In this document: one piece after another, positions 34,023 through 43,162 of the stretch
Layout: every line of letters begins with the position of its first letter
Position numbering within the stretch: position 1 is the first letter of the stretch
DNA from: Hominenteromicrobium mulieris
Lineage (GTDB): Bacteria; Bacillota; Clostridia; Oscillospirales; Acutalibacteraceae
DNA: 64,000 nucleotides
Assembly: GCF_020687165.1 (NCBI RefSeq)
Contig: NZ_JAJEQC010000010.1
Strand: one strand, 5' to 3'
Translations under genes and position numbers: made by a program
Notes under the pieces: generated by a model
What the model was told of the DNA's origin: nothing
Databases searched by the model: none
The model's input: the letters and a program-made list of their open reading frames with translations, nothing else

Positions 34023-34370
34023 ATGGAGCTTGAAGAATTATATCAGAAAATCGGCGGCGACCTCAAAAACGTGATGAAACGCATCCCGAATGAGGCAATG
34101 ATCGGCAAGTTCGTGCGCAAATACGCAAACGACCCGACCTATAACCGGCTTGCAGCGGCTGTGGAAGCCAAAAGCTGGAAAGATGTTTTCATTGCGGCGC
34201 ACACCTTAAAGGGTGTGGCACAGAACCTCGGCTTCGATCGCCTGCAAAAATCGGCATCCGCTTTAACGGAGGCCGTGCGCGGCGCCGTTCCGCTGACGGA
34301 CGAATCGCTTTTTGAAGAGGTCTGCAAAGATCAGAAGGAGATCGTGGAGGCCATCGAAAAGCTCGATTGA
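34023..34370 (+). CDS. HPt phosphotransfer protein
   Basis: A 115-residue stand-alone histidine phosphotransfer domain. The signature AAHTLKGVAQNLGF places the phosphorylated residue at His60, followed by the usual Leu-Lys-Gly. It would carry phosphate between receiver domains: from the hybrid kinases (11627-14206 or 34675-36378) to the receiver of the HD-GYP/GGDEF protein just upstream, with which it shares an operon. The ribosome site is AAAGGTG. Length and helical pattern fit the family. Confidence 0.92.
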   Translation: MELEELYQKIGGDLKNVMKRIPNEAMIGKFVRKYANDPTYNRLAAAVEAKSWKDVFIAAHTLKGVAQNLGFDRLQKSASALTEAVRGAVPLTDESLFEEVCKDQKEIVEAIEKLD

Positions 34371-34413
34371 GTGGAATTTGAGCGCGATCAAAAGAATTGA
34401 GAAAAGAGACCGT

Positions 34414-34542
34414 ATGTATTTTATGAGAAGAAAAAACCGTTCAAAAGCCTGTAAGCCGGAGTACTTTTGCGCTCCCGCTTTGGTTTCTGCACCCAAAACG
34501 ATCTTCTTTTCTATGAATTGCAAGCGATATTATATGACTTAG
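34414..34542 (+). CDS. Possible 42-residue basic small protein
   Basis: A short open frame between the HPt gene and its terminator. It encodes an Arg/Lys-rich peptide with three cysteines. The ribosome site (GAGAAAAGAG) is poor and I know no homologue. It may well be non-coding 3' sequence. The rest of the gap 34371-34674 holds only the terminator at 34550-34576. Confidence 0.15.
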   Translation: MYFMRRKNRSKACKPEYFCAPALVSAPKTIFFSMNCKRYYMT

Positions 34543-34549
34543 TAAATAT

Positions 34550-34576
34550 GCCGGTTTTATAGACCGGCTTTATTTG
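34550..34576 (+). terminator. Terminator after the HPt gene
   Basis: A 6-bp stem (34550-34555 with 34563-34568), 7-nt loop, then TTTATTT. Confidence 0.65.
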
Positions 34577-34674
34577 CGTTTGGTTCCCTGTGTAATGCGA
34601 CGGAACGGTTTGGAGGAGAATAGGTCGCGCGCTGCGGCGGCAGCTTACAATAGAGGAAAAAAGGAGAATGCCGC

Positions 34675-36378
34675 ATGAATATGTTCACAAAACTTTTGGA
34701 GACGCTCGGAAATAATTTCTGGCTTATCATCATTCTTTGCCTTGAGGTTATTCTGGCGGTTTGGCTGCTGTGCTTTGCACGCGGTAAAAAGAAAAATCGT
34801 GCCGCAGAGCCGGATGGCCACAGCGTGCAGGACGTGCTCATGTGCGACTTATCTAAGCAGGATGACGAAGTATGTCTCCTGATGCGCCGTTCAGACAAAA
34901 TGCCGGTCTACGAGATGGGCGATATCGAAAGTCTGCTTGGCATTTCTCTCGCACGTCTGCAGGAGGACATTGCGAGCCTTGAGCCGTGCCTGCACGACCG
35001 CAAAAGCGGTCGCAACATTTGGCGGGACTATCTCGCGTGGGACGGAAAAGAACCGATGACCGCAGAATTCCGCATGCAGAACGGCGAGTGGATCACTGTG
35101 CACGTTATGCAAAGCGGCACAAAAGGATACGACTTTTTCGCTTTTCACAAAACGACTGAAATGCACCGCCGCATACAGGGCTATGAAGAGCGCCTGATGC
35201 AGGCGGAGGAAGCCAACCAGTCGAAAACCACGTTCCTTTCCCGCATGTCGCATGAGATCCGCACGCCGATGAACGGCATCATCGGCATGCTTACGCTGGC
35301 AGAGGGCAAGCTTGAAAAAGATAACCCCGCGATGCAGTATCTTGAGAAAGTCGACGAGCTTTCCGACCACCTGCTTTCGCTCATCAACGATATTTTGGAT
35401 ATGTCCCGTATCGAAGCGGGCCGCGTGCAGCTTGAAAGCAAGCCGTTTAGCCTGCGCCAGCTCGCCGACCGCCTTTATGATATGTTTGCAAAGAACCTCG
35501 AAGCCCGCGGCGTGCACTACGAGGTGCGCTTTGAAGATATGACCGTCGATTACGTGATCGGCGACGAGCTGCGCATCAGTCAGGCCATCATCAATTTCCT
35601 TTCAAACGCCGTAAAATTCACAAGCGAGGGCGAGATCATCGTCACGTTCCGCCAGATGATGCGGAGTGCAGGTCATGTAGACCTCATGGTTCGCGTGCAC
35701 GATACCGGCATCGGCATGGCGCCGGAATTCATCAACCGCATTTTCCGTCCGTTTGAGCAGGAAAGCATAGAAACCACGAAGCGCTACGGCGGCACCGGCC
35801 TTGGCATGGCCATCACCGACCACATTGTGCGTTTAATGGGCGGTGAAATCGTTGTCGAAAGCGAGCCGGGCAAGGGTTCCGATTTCTCCGTGTACCTGCA
35901 CCTGCCCGAAGCCGAAGCGCCGGAGCAGACCGCAAAGGTCAAGGCGTTGTCCGAAGACGATGCAGAAGAGAAAATGCAGGACAGCTTCAAGGGCCGTCAC
36001 ATCCTCCTTGCGGAAGATAACGAAATCAACGCAATGATCGCCGTTGAGATTTTGCAGGAGATGGGTGCCGAAGTGGACGTTGCAGAAAACGGCGAGGTCG
36101 CGGTAGAACGCTTCTCTGCGCAGCCTGCCGGTCATTACGATTTCATTTTAATGGACGTGCAGATGCCGGTCATGGATGGCCGCACAGCTACACGGCATAT
36201 TCGTGCGCTTAATAGGGAAGACGCGAAGACGATTCCGATCTTCGGTCTTTCCGCAGATGCTTTCGTGGAGGACGAGCGTCTCTCCAAAGAAAGCGGTATG
36301 AACAGTCATTTCTCAAAGCCGGTCGACTTTAGGCGCCTGCAAAAAGAGATCGGTGTGTTTTTGAATAAGGATAGGTGA
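34675..36378 (+). CDS. Hybrid histidine kinase with receiver domain
   Basis: A 567-residue kinase with one N-terminal membrane helix (WLIIILCLEVILAVWLLCF, about 18-36) and no extracytoplasmic sensor. A PAS-like segment follows (about 60-165). The phospho-acceptor box is FLSRMSHEIRTPMNGIIGM (His193), the ATPase domain carries HDTGIGM and GTGLGMAITDHIV, and the receiver has LAEDNEINAM with Asp494 in LMDVQMPVMDG. Like the first kinase it needs an HPt partner. Its stop is 4 bases from the start of the surface-protein gene, so it may be co-expressed with that operon. Confidence 0.92.
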   Translation: MNMFTKLLETLGNNFWLIIILCLEVILAVWLLCFARGKKKNRAAEPDGHSVQDVLMCDLSKQDDEVCLLMRRSDKMPVYEMGDIESLLGISLARLQEDIASLEPCLHDRKSGRNIWRDYLAWDGKEPMTAEFRMQNGEWITVHVMQSGTKGYDFFAFHKTTEMHRRIQGYEERLMQAEEANQSKTTFLSRMSHEIRTPMNGIIGMLTLAEGKLEKDNPAMQYLEKVDELSDHLLSLINDILDMSRIEAGRVQLESKPFSLRQLADRLYDMFAKNLEARGVHYEVRFEDMTVDYVIGDELRISQAIINFLSNAVKFTSEGEIIVTFRQMMRSAGHVDLMVRVHDTGIGMAPEFINRIFRPFEQESIETTKRYGGTGLGMAITDHIVRLMGGEIVVESEPGKGSDFSVYLHLPEAEAPEQTAKVKALSEDDAEEKMQDSFKGRHILLAEDNEINAMIAVEILQEMGAEVDVAENGEVAVERFSAQPAGHYDFILMDVQMPVMDGRTATRHIRALNREDAKTIPIFGLSADAFVEDERLSKESGMNSHFSKPVDFRRLQKEIGVFLNKDR

Positions 36379-36382
36379 ACGC

Positions 36383-37114
36383 ATGGATAAGAGAAAGTCC
36401 ATAAAGACTGCGGCTGCGGTGCTCACCGCGGTGGCACTGTGCGTAAGCAGTGTGGCGGCGTATCAGCGGCTTGGGAATACTTATGTGCCGTCCGATCAGA
36501 AGAGAGACCTGCAAACGAATCAGGTGCTGTTTCCGGAAGATAAGGACACGCAAAACAGCGATTCCGGCACGCAGGAGGATGAAAGCGCTTACTGGGAAAA
36601 AGACCAGAGCGCCGATGCGCAGGGTCGTCCGCAGAATTCGCAGCGTGCAGATTATCTTTTTGAAGATCAGCAGGTACCCGATGCGGAAAACCAGAATTCG
36701 CTGACAATCAATAAGCCGAATACGGATACAGATACACAGCCGCCGCAGCAGAGCAATGCGCAGCAAACGACGGTGCAGCAGCCGGAAAACGGCAATACGC
36801 AGACTCCCGGCTACGACATCATCGATGATAAGGATAATGCCGATATCATTATCAATAATCCTACGCAGGTGCCGAACCCGCTGCCGTCAAACGGTGGCAA
36901 CAATAATAACGGGGACAGCAATACCCCCGGCGAGGATAATAACGGCACCAACCCGGGCGGCTCCACGGCAGAGCCGGCGCGTCGGCAAACCCGACATCTG
37001 TTCCGCAGCCCACAACTTCGCCGAATGAAACGGAAGAACCGCAGCCTACCACTGCCCCGACTCCGGCACCTACACCGCGTCCGGCAGATACCGCAAAGGA
37101 CCCTGTGCTCGTAA
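36383..37114 (+). CDS. N-terminal part of a frameshifted surface protein
   Basis: The 243-residue frame opens with a signal or anchor segment (TAAAVLTAVALCVSSVAAY) and then a long Gln/Asn/Asp/Pro-rich linker. From about residue 195 it turns into Arg/His/Leu-rich sequence typical of an out-of-frame reading. The next frame over (open from 36943) continues with a Pro/Thr-rich linker (TTSPNE, PTPAPTPRP) into the 1310-residue repeat protein. The two are therefore parts of one gene broken by a -1 type frameshift between about 36943 and 37000. No slippery heptamer is visible. It could be a real lesion, phase variation or a base-calling error. Confidence 0.75.
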   Translation: MDKRKSIKTAAAVLTAVALCVSSVAAYQRLGNTYVPSDQKRDLQTNQVLFPEDKDTQNSDSGTQEDESAYWEKDQSADAQGRPQNSQRADYLFEDQQVPDAENQNSLTINKPNTDTDTQPPQQSNAQQTTVQQPENGNTQTPGYDIIDDKDNADIIINNPTQVPNPLPSNGGNNNNGDSNTPGEDNNGTNPGGSTAEPARRQTRHLFRSPQLRRMKRKNRSLPLPRLRHLHRVRQIPQRTLCS

Positions 37115-40100
37115 AGCCGACACCGCGCCCGGGCTCCGGCTCCGACCATATCACGAATAAACCGTATGACGAAGATCACGTACCGGGTATCAATACGGAT
37201 GATACGACCGGCGAGCCGATAATCACGATTATGAAGCCATACGATTACGGTGTACCCAGCCTTTACGCCGGCCAGACCGTTTCGGCGGAGGATATTTACT
37301 GCCTGCTCGATACCTATGTGATCGGCTCCGATATGGTCACGTATTACTGGGATGCCGATGCTTACGATAAATACGTGCGCGTCACCGGCATTTCATACGA
37401 TAACGGCAAAACGTGGATTAAGGATTTCCCGGTTACGCTGCCGGAAGATGTATCCGATCTGAATGTTGTGATCCGCACAGAATATCGCTTTTCGCAAAAA
37501 AGTGCATGGCGCGAGTATCTCGTGCCGTATACCGTTGAGCAAGTGCGTTTCTTCCTGCTTTCCGAGCAGATCAAAGAAGAAAACGCCACCATCGATTCGT
37601 CTGCCGTCCTTAACGAAGACCAGTACCCGACGGTCGGTTCCGAAGAAAACCTGTTCTCTTATCAGAAAACGTTCTTCGGCTTTGATGCCATGGTTTCCAT
37701 GGACAAGCTTTTCCCGGGCTGGATGGAGCACGGCGAGCTTGTATCGTGGTTCTACCCCATAGAAAAGGGCCGCCACATTTTGGAGCCGGCAGATTTTGTA
37801 GATGTGCCGCAGGGCTTCGATATCGCGCTCAACTCCTACTGGATGGACCGTGATACCTATGACATAAATTTCATGTATAACACGCTCGTCTATCTTCAAA
37901 CCATGAAATCCTACACGCCGCAGTATACGCGTATGGTCGATTGGTGGAAGAACGAAACAAGCGAGAACATGGCGGCACATCGCCTCTCTGTACCGCAGTA
38001 TGTGCAGGCCATTGATCTCGATTGGAGCGAGAAGCTTGAGGTAGATTACCTCGAAGTGCCGGATACCGTCCTTTATATCAACAGCACCGCCGGTAACCTT
38101 TTGGTTGGCGAAGGCTATGTGGTGGACGAAAACAACCCGGTCTACGTCTCCACGGAAGACGGCATGCTGCTGAATAAGAACAGAACAGAAATCCGCGCTC
38201 TGCCGTATAAGGTAGAGGAAATCTCCGTGCCGAATACCATTCGAAGAATGGATATTCCGGCAAACAACAGCCTGAAAAGGATTCATCTGGAGGCCGAAAC
38301 AGAAGAACTGCCGGATATCGATTATACATACCTCACAGACTGTGAAGTCCTCGTGCAGGACAATCTTTTCGAGCAGATGCTTTTAACCGACGGCAAAGCA
38401 TTCTCGCCGGAGTCCGGCAACACGCTCGCCAAGGCTTCGGCCCCCGATACGATGTATATGGTTTCGGGCGGTATGGTGTATACCAAAGAGGGTAAGCTCG
38501 GTGCAGTCGTGGGTGCAGGCAGCAGTCTCAAGCTCACAACGGCCATCAAGAGCATCGGCGAAAACGCCTTCGCGCTGTCAAGCGACCTTGATACGCTCGT
38601 TATCCCGAAAGAAATGACGATCCTCACACTCGATAAGGATTGCTTTGCGGGAAGCAATATCAAACGCGTGCTGTGCAGTACACAGACGCAGGTGGATATG
38701 CTCTCAAAGCAGCTTGCGGATTCCGGCGCGCCGGAAGACCTTCTCCTCTCGCTGCTCACAACGACGAAAGACGGCTACGAGTATTACACCGAAGTGAACG
38801 CAAACGGGGAAAAGTCCGGCACACTGCTCTCCGTACCGGCCGACGTCACGCGCTTTGACGGTATCGTCACGGCCGATGACGGCACCGAAGTCATCATCAC
38901 GACCGTCGGCACCTCCGCATTTGAAAACTGCGATTCCCTGCAATGGGCCATTCTGCCGGAAGCTGTCACCGAGATCGGCAACCGCGCGTTCTACGGCTGT
39001 GATGCTCTCGAGGGCGTCATGATCGAAACGACGGGCACGGTTATCATCGGCGATGAATCTTTGGATAATTGCCCCTCGCTGCGCTTTGTCGGCTCCAGAG
39101 CCTACTGCGGCTACATGGTGAACGGCTACGACCCGGTTGTAAAAGATAACCATTACAGTTCTGCCTACAATAACTATTACTTCTATGTACCGACAGATAA
39201 CATCGGTTACAGCAGCCATTGCACCAGCTTTACGGCAGAAAGCGGTGTGGCGGATTATGAATTGGTCGATATCGGCGGCACCTATATGCTGTATGGCATG
39301 GACGCCGGTTCGGAAGATGAAGACGGAAACAGTACACCGCCTGCACCTTGGCTTGCATTACGCTCCGGCAAAACGGTGAACAGCGAAGTCACGCTGCCAA
39401 GCACCACAGCGGAGCTTTTCAACTACGCCATGGCAGATGTAACAAGCGAAAGCGGCGCATTCACCATAAACTGGGAAGACCTTTCGGATCTCTATTACTT
39501 CGATGCGTACAGTTTATATAAATCCGATTTAAGCGGCAATGTGTCCGTCGGCTCGGAATGGAGCACGTGGACGATTCAGATGGCGCAGGGTGCGTTTGAT
39601 AGCTGTGCGGGGATTACCTCTGTCACGTTTGTCGGTACGCTCGGCTCCATAGAAGCCACCGCATTTGCATATTGCTCGAACCTTGAAAAAATGGAGTTCA
39701 ACTCTGTGTCGTTCTGGAACGGCGCAGCCTCCATACCACTGTATGCCTTCAACGGCTGCAACGCCCTGCGTTTGCTGCAGTTCAATTCGTATACGCCGCC
39801 GGAGCTGGAACTTTCCATGACCGGCTATGACTTCCGGTTTAATCCGAGTTGGACAGAGGAGGAAGAACTTCAAAACCTGCATATCTCCATCCCGAAAGGC
39901 TCCGAAGGGGATTTCATCAAAAAGTGGCGGTATCCATTCTTAGGCTATCTCGATATGTTGGACAAGAGCGCTTACCAGTATATGTGGGATGACGTGCAGA
40001 TGAAGCTGCTAAATGAGACGATGCGCTATCCGTCCGATGAAGAGGTGGATGCTGTAATGTATGACCGTCTGCTCACGTCGGAGAACCGCATGCGCGCTTA

Positions 40101-41037
40101 TTTCGGTATTGAAAACGCCACAGAGCCTACAGAGTATTTCCCGTACCGCGTAAATGAAGGTGCCGGGACGATCACGCTCATCGGCTCGCCGAGCAATTTG
40201 CAGAGCATTTTTGTTTCCGGCGATAATATGGGCCTGCCGTCCGGTTGGGCGTTCGACTACATCGCAGAAGGCGCGTTTTCCAATGCGAAAGCGCTTGAGA
40301 AGCTATATCTGCTCGATGACCTGGTTGGCCTCAACCAGAACATGCTGGCCGGTGTAGAGTCTGAGAATGTGACAATCTATTCCTTCATGAACAGTATACC
40401 GGAGCTTGCAGGTTTTGAAGTCGGCACACCGTTCACCTTTGGCATAGAAGACGAGAGAGTTTCGTTTATGGTCGTAGATTTTAACGGTGACGGCGAGCTG
40501 CAGGCACAGTACATTACGGCGTGGACTTTCCCGTTTGCAGGCTACCATGACCTTGCGGAAATGCGCGGTATCATCGCCAACCGGCTTTTGGAGGAAAAAG
40601 GCGAGGAGCCCACCGATGACGAGATTGAAGCCGTTATTTATGAAAAGCTGCTCACGGCAGAAAACCGTCTGCGCGGCATCATGGGTCTGGAGCTGCTCAG
40701 TGACGGCGATACCCTCACCTGCGGTGTAGAGCCTGTCAAGAAGGATGACAGCAATAAAGACACCGACACAGAGGACAAAAAAGGCGAGACCGAAAATCCG
40801 GGTAAAGCGAAAGACGCAGAACTCTCGGAAGGGACAGAAGAAAACGGATTTACCGGCAAGGACGCAGGCGGTACGGAGAACCCGGACACCAATGTGCCCG
40901 GAACGGAAGGTACTTCCACCACCGCGGGAGAAACGGAAAGCGACTCCGAGCCCGAAGAAAAAGCAACAGAGCAACCGACGGAAAGCGGCAGCGTGTCGAA
41001 TACATCGGATACAAATGAGGAGGAACTGTCAGAATGA
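37105..41037 (+). CDS. BspA-like leucine-rich-repeat surface protein (C-terminal part)
   Basis: A 1310-residue frame whose nominal GTG start is unlikely to be used. It continues the linker of the preceding frame, and the same frame is open from 36943. The repeat regions (about 450-520 and 570-690, with more near 830-900) contain BspA-type LRR_5 units such as VGTSAFENCDSLQWAILPEA and ITEIGNRAFYGC-like blocks. The C-terminal 100 residues are Glu/Thr/Gly-rich and of low complexity. I see neither an LPxTG motif nor a C-terminal membrane helix. Such proteins bind host or bacterial surfaces. The stop overlaps the MoxR start (ATGA). Confidence 0.8.
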   Translation: MLVKPTPRPGSGSDHITNKPYDEDHVPGINTDDTTGEPIITIMKPYDYGVPSLYAGQTVSAEDIYCLLDTYVIGSDMVTYYWDADAYDKYVRVTGISYDNGKTWIKDFPVTLPEDVSDLNVVIRTEYRFSQKSAWREYLVPYTVEQVRFFLLSEQIKEENATIDSSAVLNEDQYPTVGSEENLFSYQKTFFGFDAMVSMDKLFPGWMEHGELVSWFYPIEKGRHILEPADFVDVPQGFDIALNSYWMDRDTYDINFMYNTLVYLQTMKSYTPQYTRMVDWWKNETSENMAAHRLSVPQYVQAIDLDWSEKLEVDYLEVPDTVLYINSTAGNLLVGEGYVVDENNPVYVSTEDGMLLNKNRTEIRALPYKVEEISVPNTIRRMDIPANNSLKRIHLEAETEELPDIDYTYLTDCEVLVQDNLFEQMLLTDGKAFSPESGNTLAKASAPDTMYMVSGGMVYTKEGKLGAVVGAGSSLKLTTAIKSIGENAFALSSDLDTLVIPKEMTILTLDKDCFAGSNIKRVLCSTQTQVDMLSKQLADSGAPEDLLLSLLTTTKDGYEYYTEVNANGEKSGTLLSVPADVTRFDGIVTADDGTEVIITTVGTSAFENCDSLQWAILPEAVTEIGNRAFYGCDALEGVMIETTGTVIIGDESLDNCPSLRFVGSRAYCGYMVNGYDPVVKDNHYSSAYNNYYFYVPTDNIGYSSHCTSFTAESGVADYELVDIGGTYMLYGMDAGSEDEDGNSTPPAPWLALRSGKTVNSEVTLPSTTAELFNYAMADVTSESGAFTINWEDLSDLYYFDAYSLYKSDLSGNVSVGSEWSTWTIQMAQGAFDSCAGITSVTFVGTLGSIEATAFAYCSNLEKMEFNSVSFWNGAASIPLYAFNGCNALRLLQFNSYTPPELELSMTGYDFRFNPSWTEEEELQNLHISIPKGSEGDFIKKWRYPFLGYLDMLDKSAYQYMWDDVQMKLLNETMRYPSDEEVDAVMYDRLLTSENRMRAYFGIENATEPTEYFPYRVNEGAGTITLIGSPSNLQSIFVSGDNMGLPSGWAFDYIAEGAFSNAKALEKLYLLDDLVGLNQNMLAGVESENVTIYSFMNSIPELAGFEVGTPFTFGIEDERVSFMVVDFNGDGELQAQYITAWTFPFAGYHDLAEMRGIIANRLLEEKGEEPTDDEIEAVIYEKLLTAENRLRGIMGLELLSDGDTLTCGVEPVKKDDSNKDTDTEDKKGETENPGKAKDAELSEGTEENGFTGKDAGGTENPDTNVPGTEGTSTTAGETESDSEPEEKATEQPTESGSVSNTSDTNEEELSE

Positions 41038-41969
41038 TCGTAGAGCAATCCAAAGCTATCCTTGCAGAGGTCAGCAAAGCCTTTATCGGCAAGAACGAGA
41101 TCGTAAAAAAAGTTTTGATGACCATTTATGCCGGCGGCCATATTCTTTTGGAAGACTGCCCGGGTGTCGGTAAAACGACCCTCGCTGTGGCGTTCTCCAA
41201 AACGTTGGGCCTTTCCAGCAAGCGTATCCAGTTTACGCCGGATACCCTGCCGTCCGACATCACAGGCTTCACGGTGTTCAACCGCGAAACAAACCACTTT
41301 GAGTACCGCGACGGTGCGGCAAACTGCCAGCTGCTGCTCGCCGATGAGATCAACCGTACCTCCCCGAAAACGCAGTCCGCACTGCTGGAGGTCATGGAGG
41401 AGCACACGGTTACGGTAGACGGCGAAACGCACGTGCTGCCCTCGCCGTTTATCTGCATCGCAACGCAGAATCCGGTCGGTTCCGCCGGTACGCAGTCTTT
41501 GCCGGAATCGCAGCTCGACCGTTTCATGATCTGCCTTTCCATCGGCTACCCGAGCCTTGAAAACCAGATGCGCATCATTAACGCACAGCGTTATTCCAAC
41601 CCGCTTTCCGATGTGCGCCCCGTCACGAACGCGCAGAATCTTTTGGAGGTGCAGAACTACCTCACCTCCGTGCGCGTTGCGGACAGCGTGCTGAGCTACA
41701 CCATCCGCCTTTGCGAGGCCACCCGTGTGCACCCGCTCGTTGAGCTTGGTATTTCGCCCCGCGGCGTTTCCGCACTCGTCAAAATGGCGCGTGCCGGTGC
41801 CGTTTTGCGCGAGCGCAACTACGTGGTGCCGGAAGACGTGCAGAGCGTGTTTTTCGATGTCTGCGCACACCGTCTCATTCTGCGCCCGCAGGCACAGGTG
41901 GACGGCATAACGGTGCGCGATATTCTGGCTGAGATTTTGCAGCAGATCAAGCCCGGTACGGAAAGGTAA
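41034..41969 (+). CDS. MoxR-family AAA ATPase
   Basis: A 311-residue AAA+ ATPase with Walker A DCPGVGKTTLA (near residue 38), Walker B LLADEINR, sensor 1 ATQNP and the arginine-rich C-terminal helical domain. MoxR proteins act as chaperones for partners, usually of the DUF58/von Willebrand type. The next gene is DUF58 and the one after is transglutaminase-like, which is the classic conserved trio. Its ATG overlaps the stop of the leucine-rich-repeat gene, tying the trio to that surface protein. Confidence 0.93.
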   Translation: MIVEQSKAILAEVSKAFIGKNEIVKKVLMTIYAGGHILLEDCPGVGKTTLAVAFSKTLGLSSKRIQFTPDTLPSDITGFTVFNRETNHFEYRDGAANCQLLLADEINRTSPKTQSALLEVMEEHTVTVDGETHVLPSPFICIATQNPVGSAGTQSLPESQLDRFMICLSIGYPSLENQMRIINAQRYSNPLSDVRPVTNAQNLLEVQNYLTSVRVADSVLSYTIRLCEATRVHPLVELGISPRGVSALVKMARAGAVLRERNYVVPEDVQSVFFDVCAHRLILRPQAQVDGITVRDILAEILQQIKPGTER

Positions 41970-41975
41970 GCGGAT

Positions 41976-43148
41976 ATGTGGAAAAACAGACTGGCCTATG
42001 GGCTTGTCCTATTGACGGCAGCAGTGCTGCTGTTCCTATACAGTAAGCCGTTTTTGCTGACGGTGCTGATCGTTTTATTGCTGCTCATGGTTATTAACGG
42101 TGTGCTCGTTTTACATGATGCACACAGCATTCGCGTTTCTATGCGTGTTCGCCCCGGTGGTCAGCAAGGCAAGGACGTTAACCTGAACATCATCGTAAAT
42201 TCCGATAAAAAGCTGCTTGCCGCGCAGGAGATCTTTTTGGAGCTTGAAACGCAGAGCACGCTGCTTGGCACCAAAAAAGAAAGGCGCTTTTTGCTTCCGC
42301 TCACATCGGGGCAGAGCAACTACACGATCAAGGTGCCCGCAGAGCAGTGCGGCGAGCTGCGCTTTTCCTGCAAACGCATCTGCGTGCGCGACGTGCTGAA
42401 TCTCTTTAACGTGCAGACAGCACCGTTTGCCCCTGTGCGCACGGTCATTTACCCGCGCCGCATGAAGGTACAGCTGTTGCTTTCGCAGGCTTCGGCCGGT
42501 ACGCCGCAGCCCGAAGGCAAAATGCAGAACCGCAAGGGCAACGACCCAAGCGAGATGTTCGATTTGCGCGAGTATGTGCCGGGCGATGACGTCCGATCCA
42601 TTCATTGGAAGCTTTCCGGCAAGACCGATACGCTCATTCTGCGGCAGGCAAGCGACCCGTCGCTGTATAACATCGTGCTGCTTATGGATTTCGGCATAGA
42701 GAAAAACGGCGAACCGACGCCGCTCGAAGAACTGAACGCCGCGGCAGCCGTAGCAGCGGCCGTGGGCACGCAGCTTGTGCAGCAGCACATCACGTTCAGC
42801 GCCGCCGTGCCTACGCGTAATGGCCTCGAAATTTACGAGGTGCGCACGCAGAAGGATTTCCAGCAGATGCTCATGCACTGGATGTGCTTCCCACTGCAGC
42901 AAACCGAGGGCGCCGGCATGCGGTATTTCCTCACACAGCAGATGGATCGTCAGTATGCGCGCCTGGTGCTGCTCACCGCGGGTCCATACACCGCGTCCTT
43001 AAAACCGCTTGAGGGTCGCATCGGCACTACCGTCATCAGTGCGGTGTCCGGCGGCAAATTGCAGCATATTGCGGTGGGCGGCGGCTACGAAGTGGTAGAG
43101 CTGCCTGCCGAGCGAATCGAAGATGAAGTTTACCGCATTTTGTGCTGA
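41976..43148 (+). CDS. DUF58 membrane-associated protein
   Basis: A 390-residue protein with two N-terminal membrane segments (about 7-20 and 26-45) and the DUF58 signature LREYVPGDDVRSIHWKLSGK near residue 200. A von Willebrand-A-like region follows. It lies between MoxR and the transglutaminase-like protein and is the probable MoxR client. Its stop lies within a few bases of the next start. Confidence 0.92.
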   Translation: MWKNRLAYGLVLLTAAVLLFLYSKPFLLTVLIVLLLLMVINGVLVLHDAHSIRVSMRVRPGGQQGKDVNLNIIVNSDKKLLAAQEIFLELETQSTLLGTKKERRFLLPLTSGQSNYTIKVPAEQCGELRFSCKRICVRDVLNLFNVQTAPFAPVRTVIYPRRMKVQLLLSQASAGTPQPEGKMQNRKGNDPSEMFDLREYVPGDDVRSIHWKLSGKTDTLILRQASDPSLYNIVLLMDFGIEKNGEPTPLEELNAAAAVAAAVGTQLVQQHITFSAAVPTRNGLEIYEVRTQKDFQQMLMHWMCFPLQQTEGAGMRYFLTQQMDRQYARLVLLTAGPYTASLKPLEGRIGTTVISAVSGGKLQHIAVGGGYEVVELPAERIEDEVYRILC

Positions 43149-43162
43149 GAGAGGGGACGCGC

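Noticed and set aside
36940..37000. Programmed -1 frameshifting in the leucine-rich-repeat gene
   Set aside because: No X-XXY-YYZ slippery heptamer with a following stem-loop is visible in the interval where the shift must occur.
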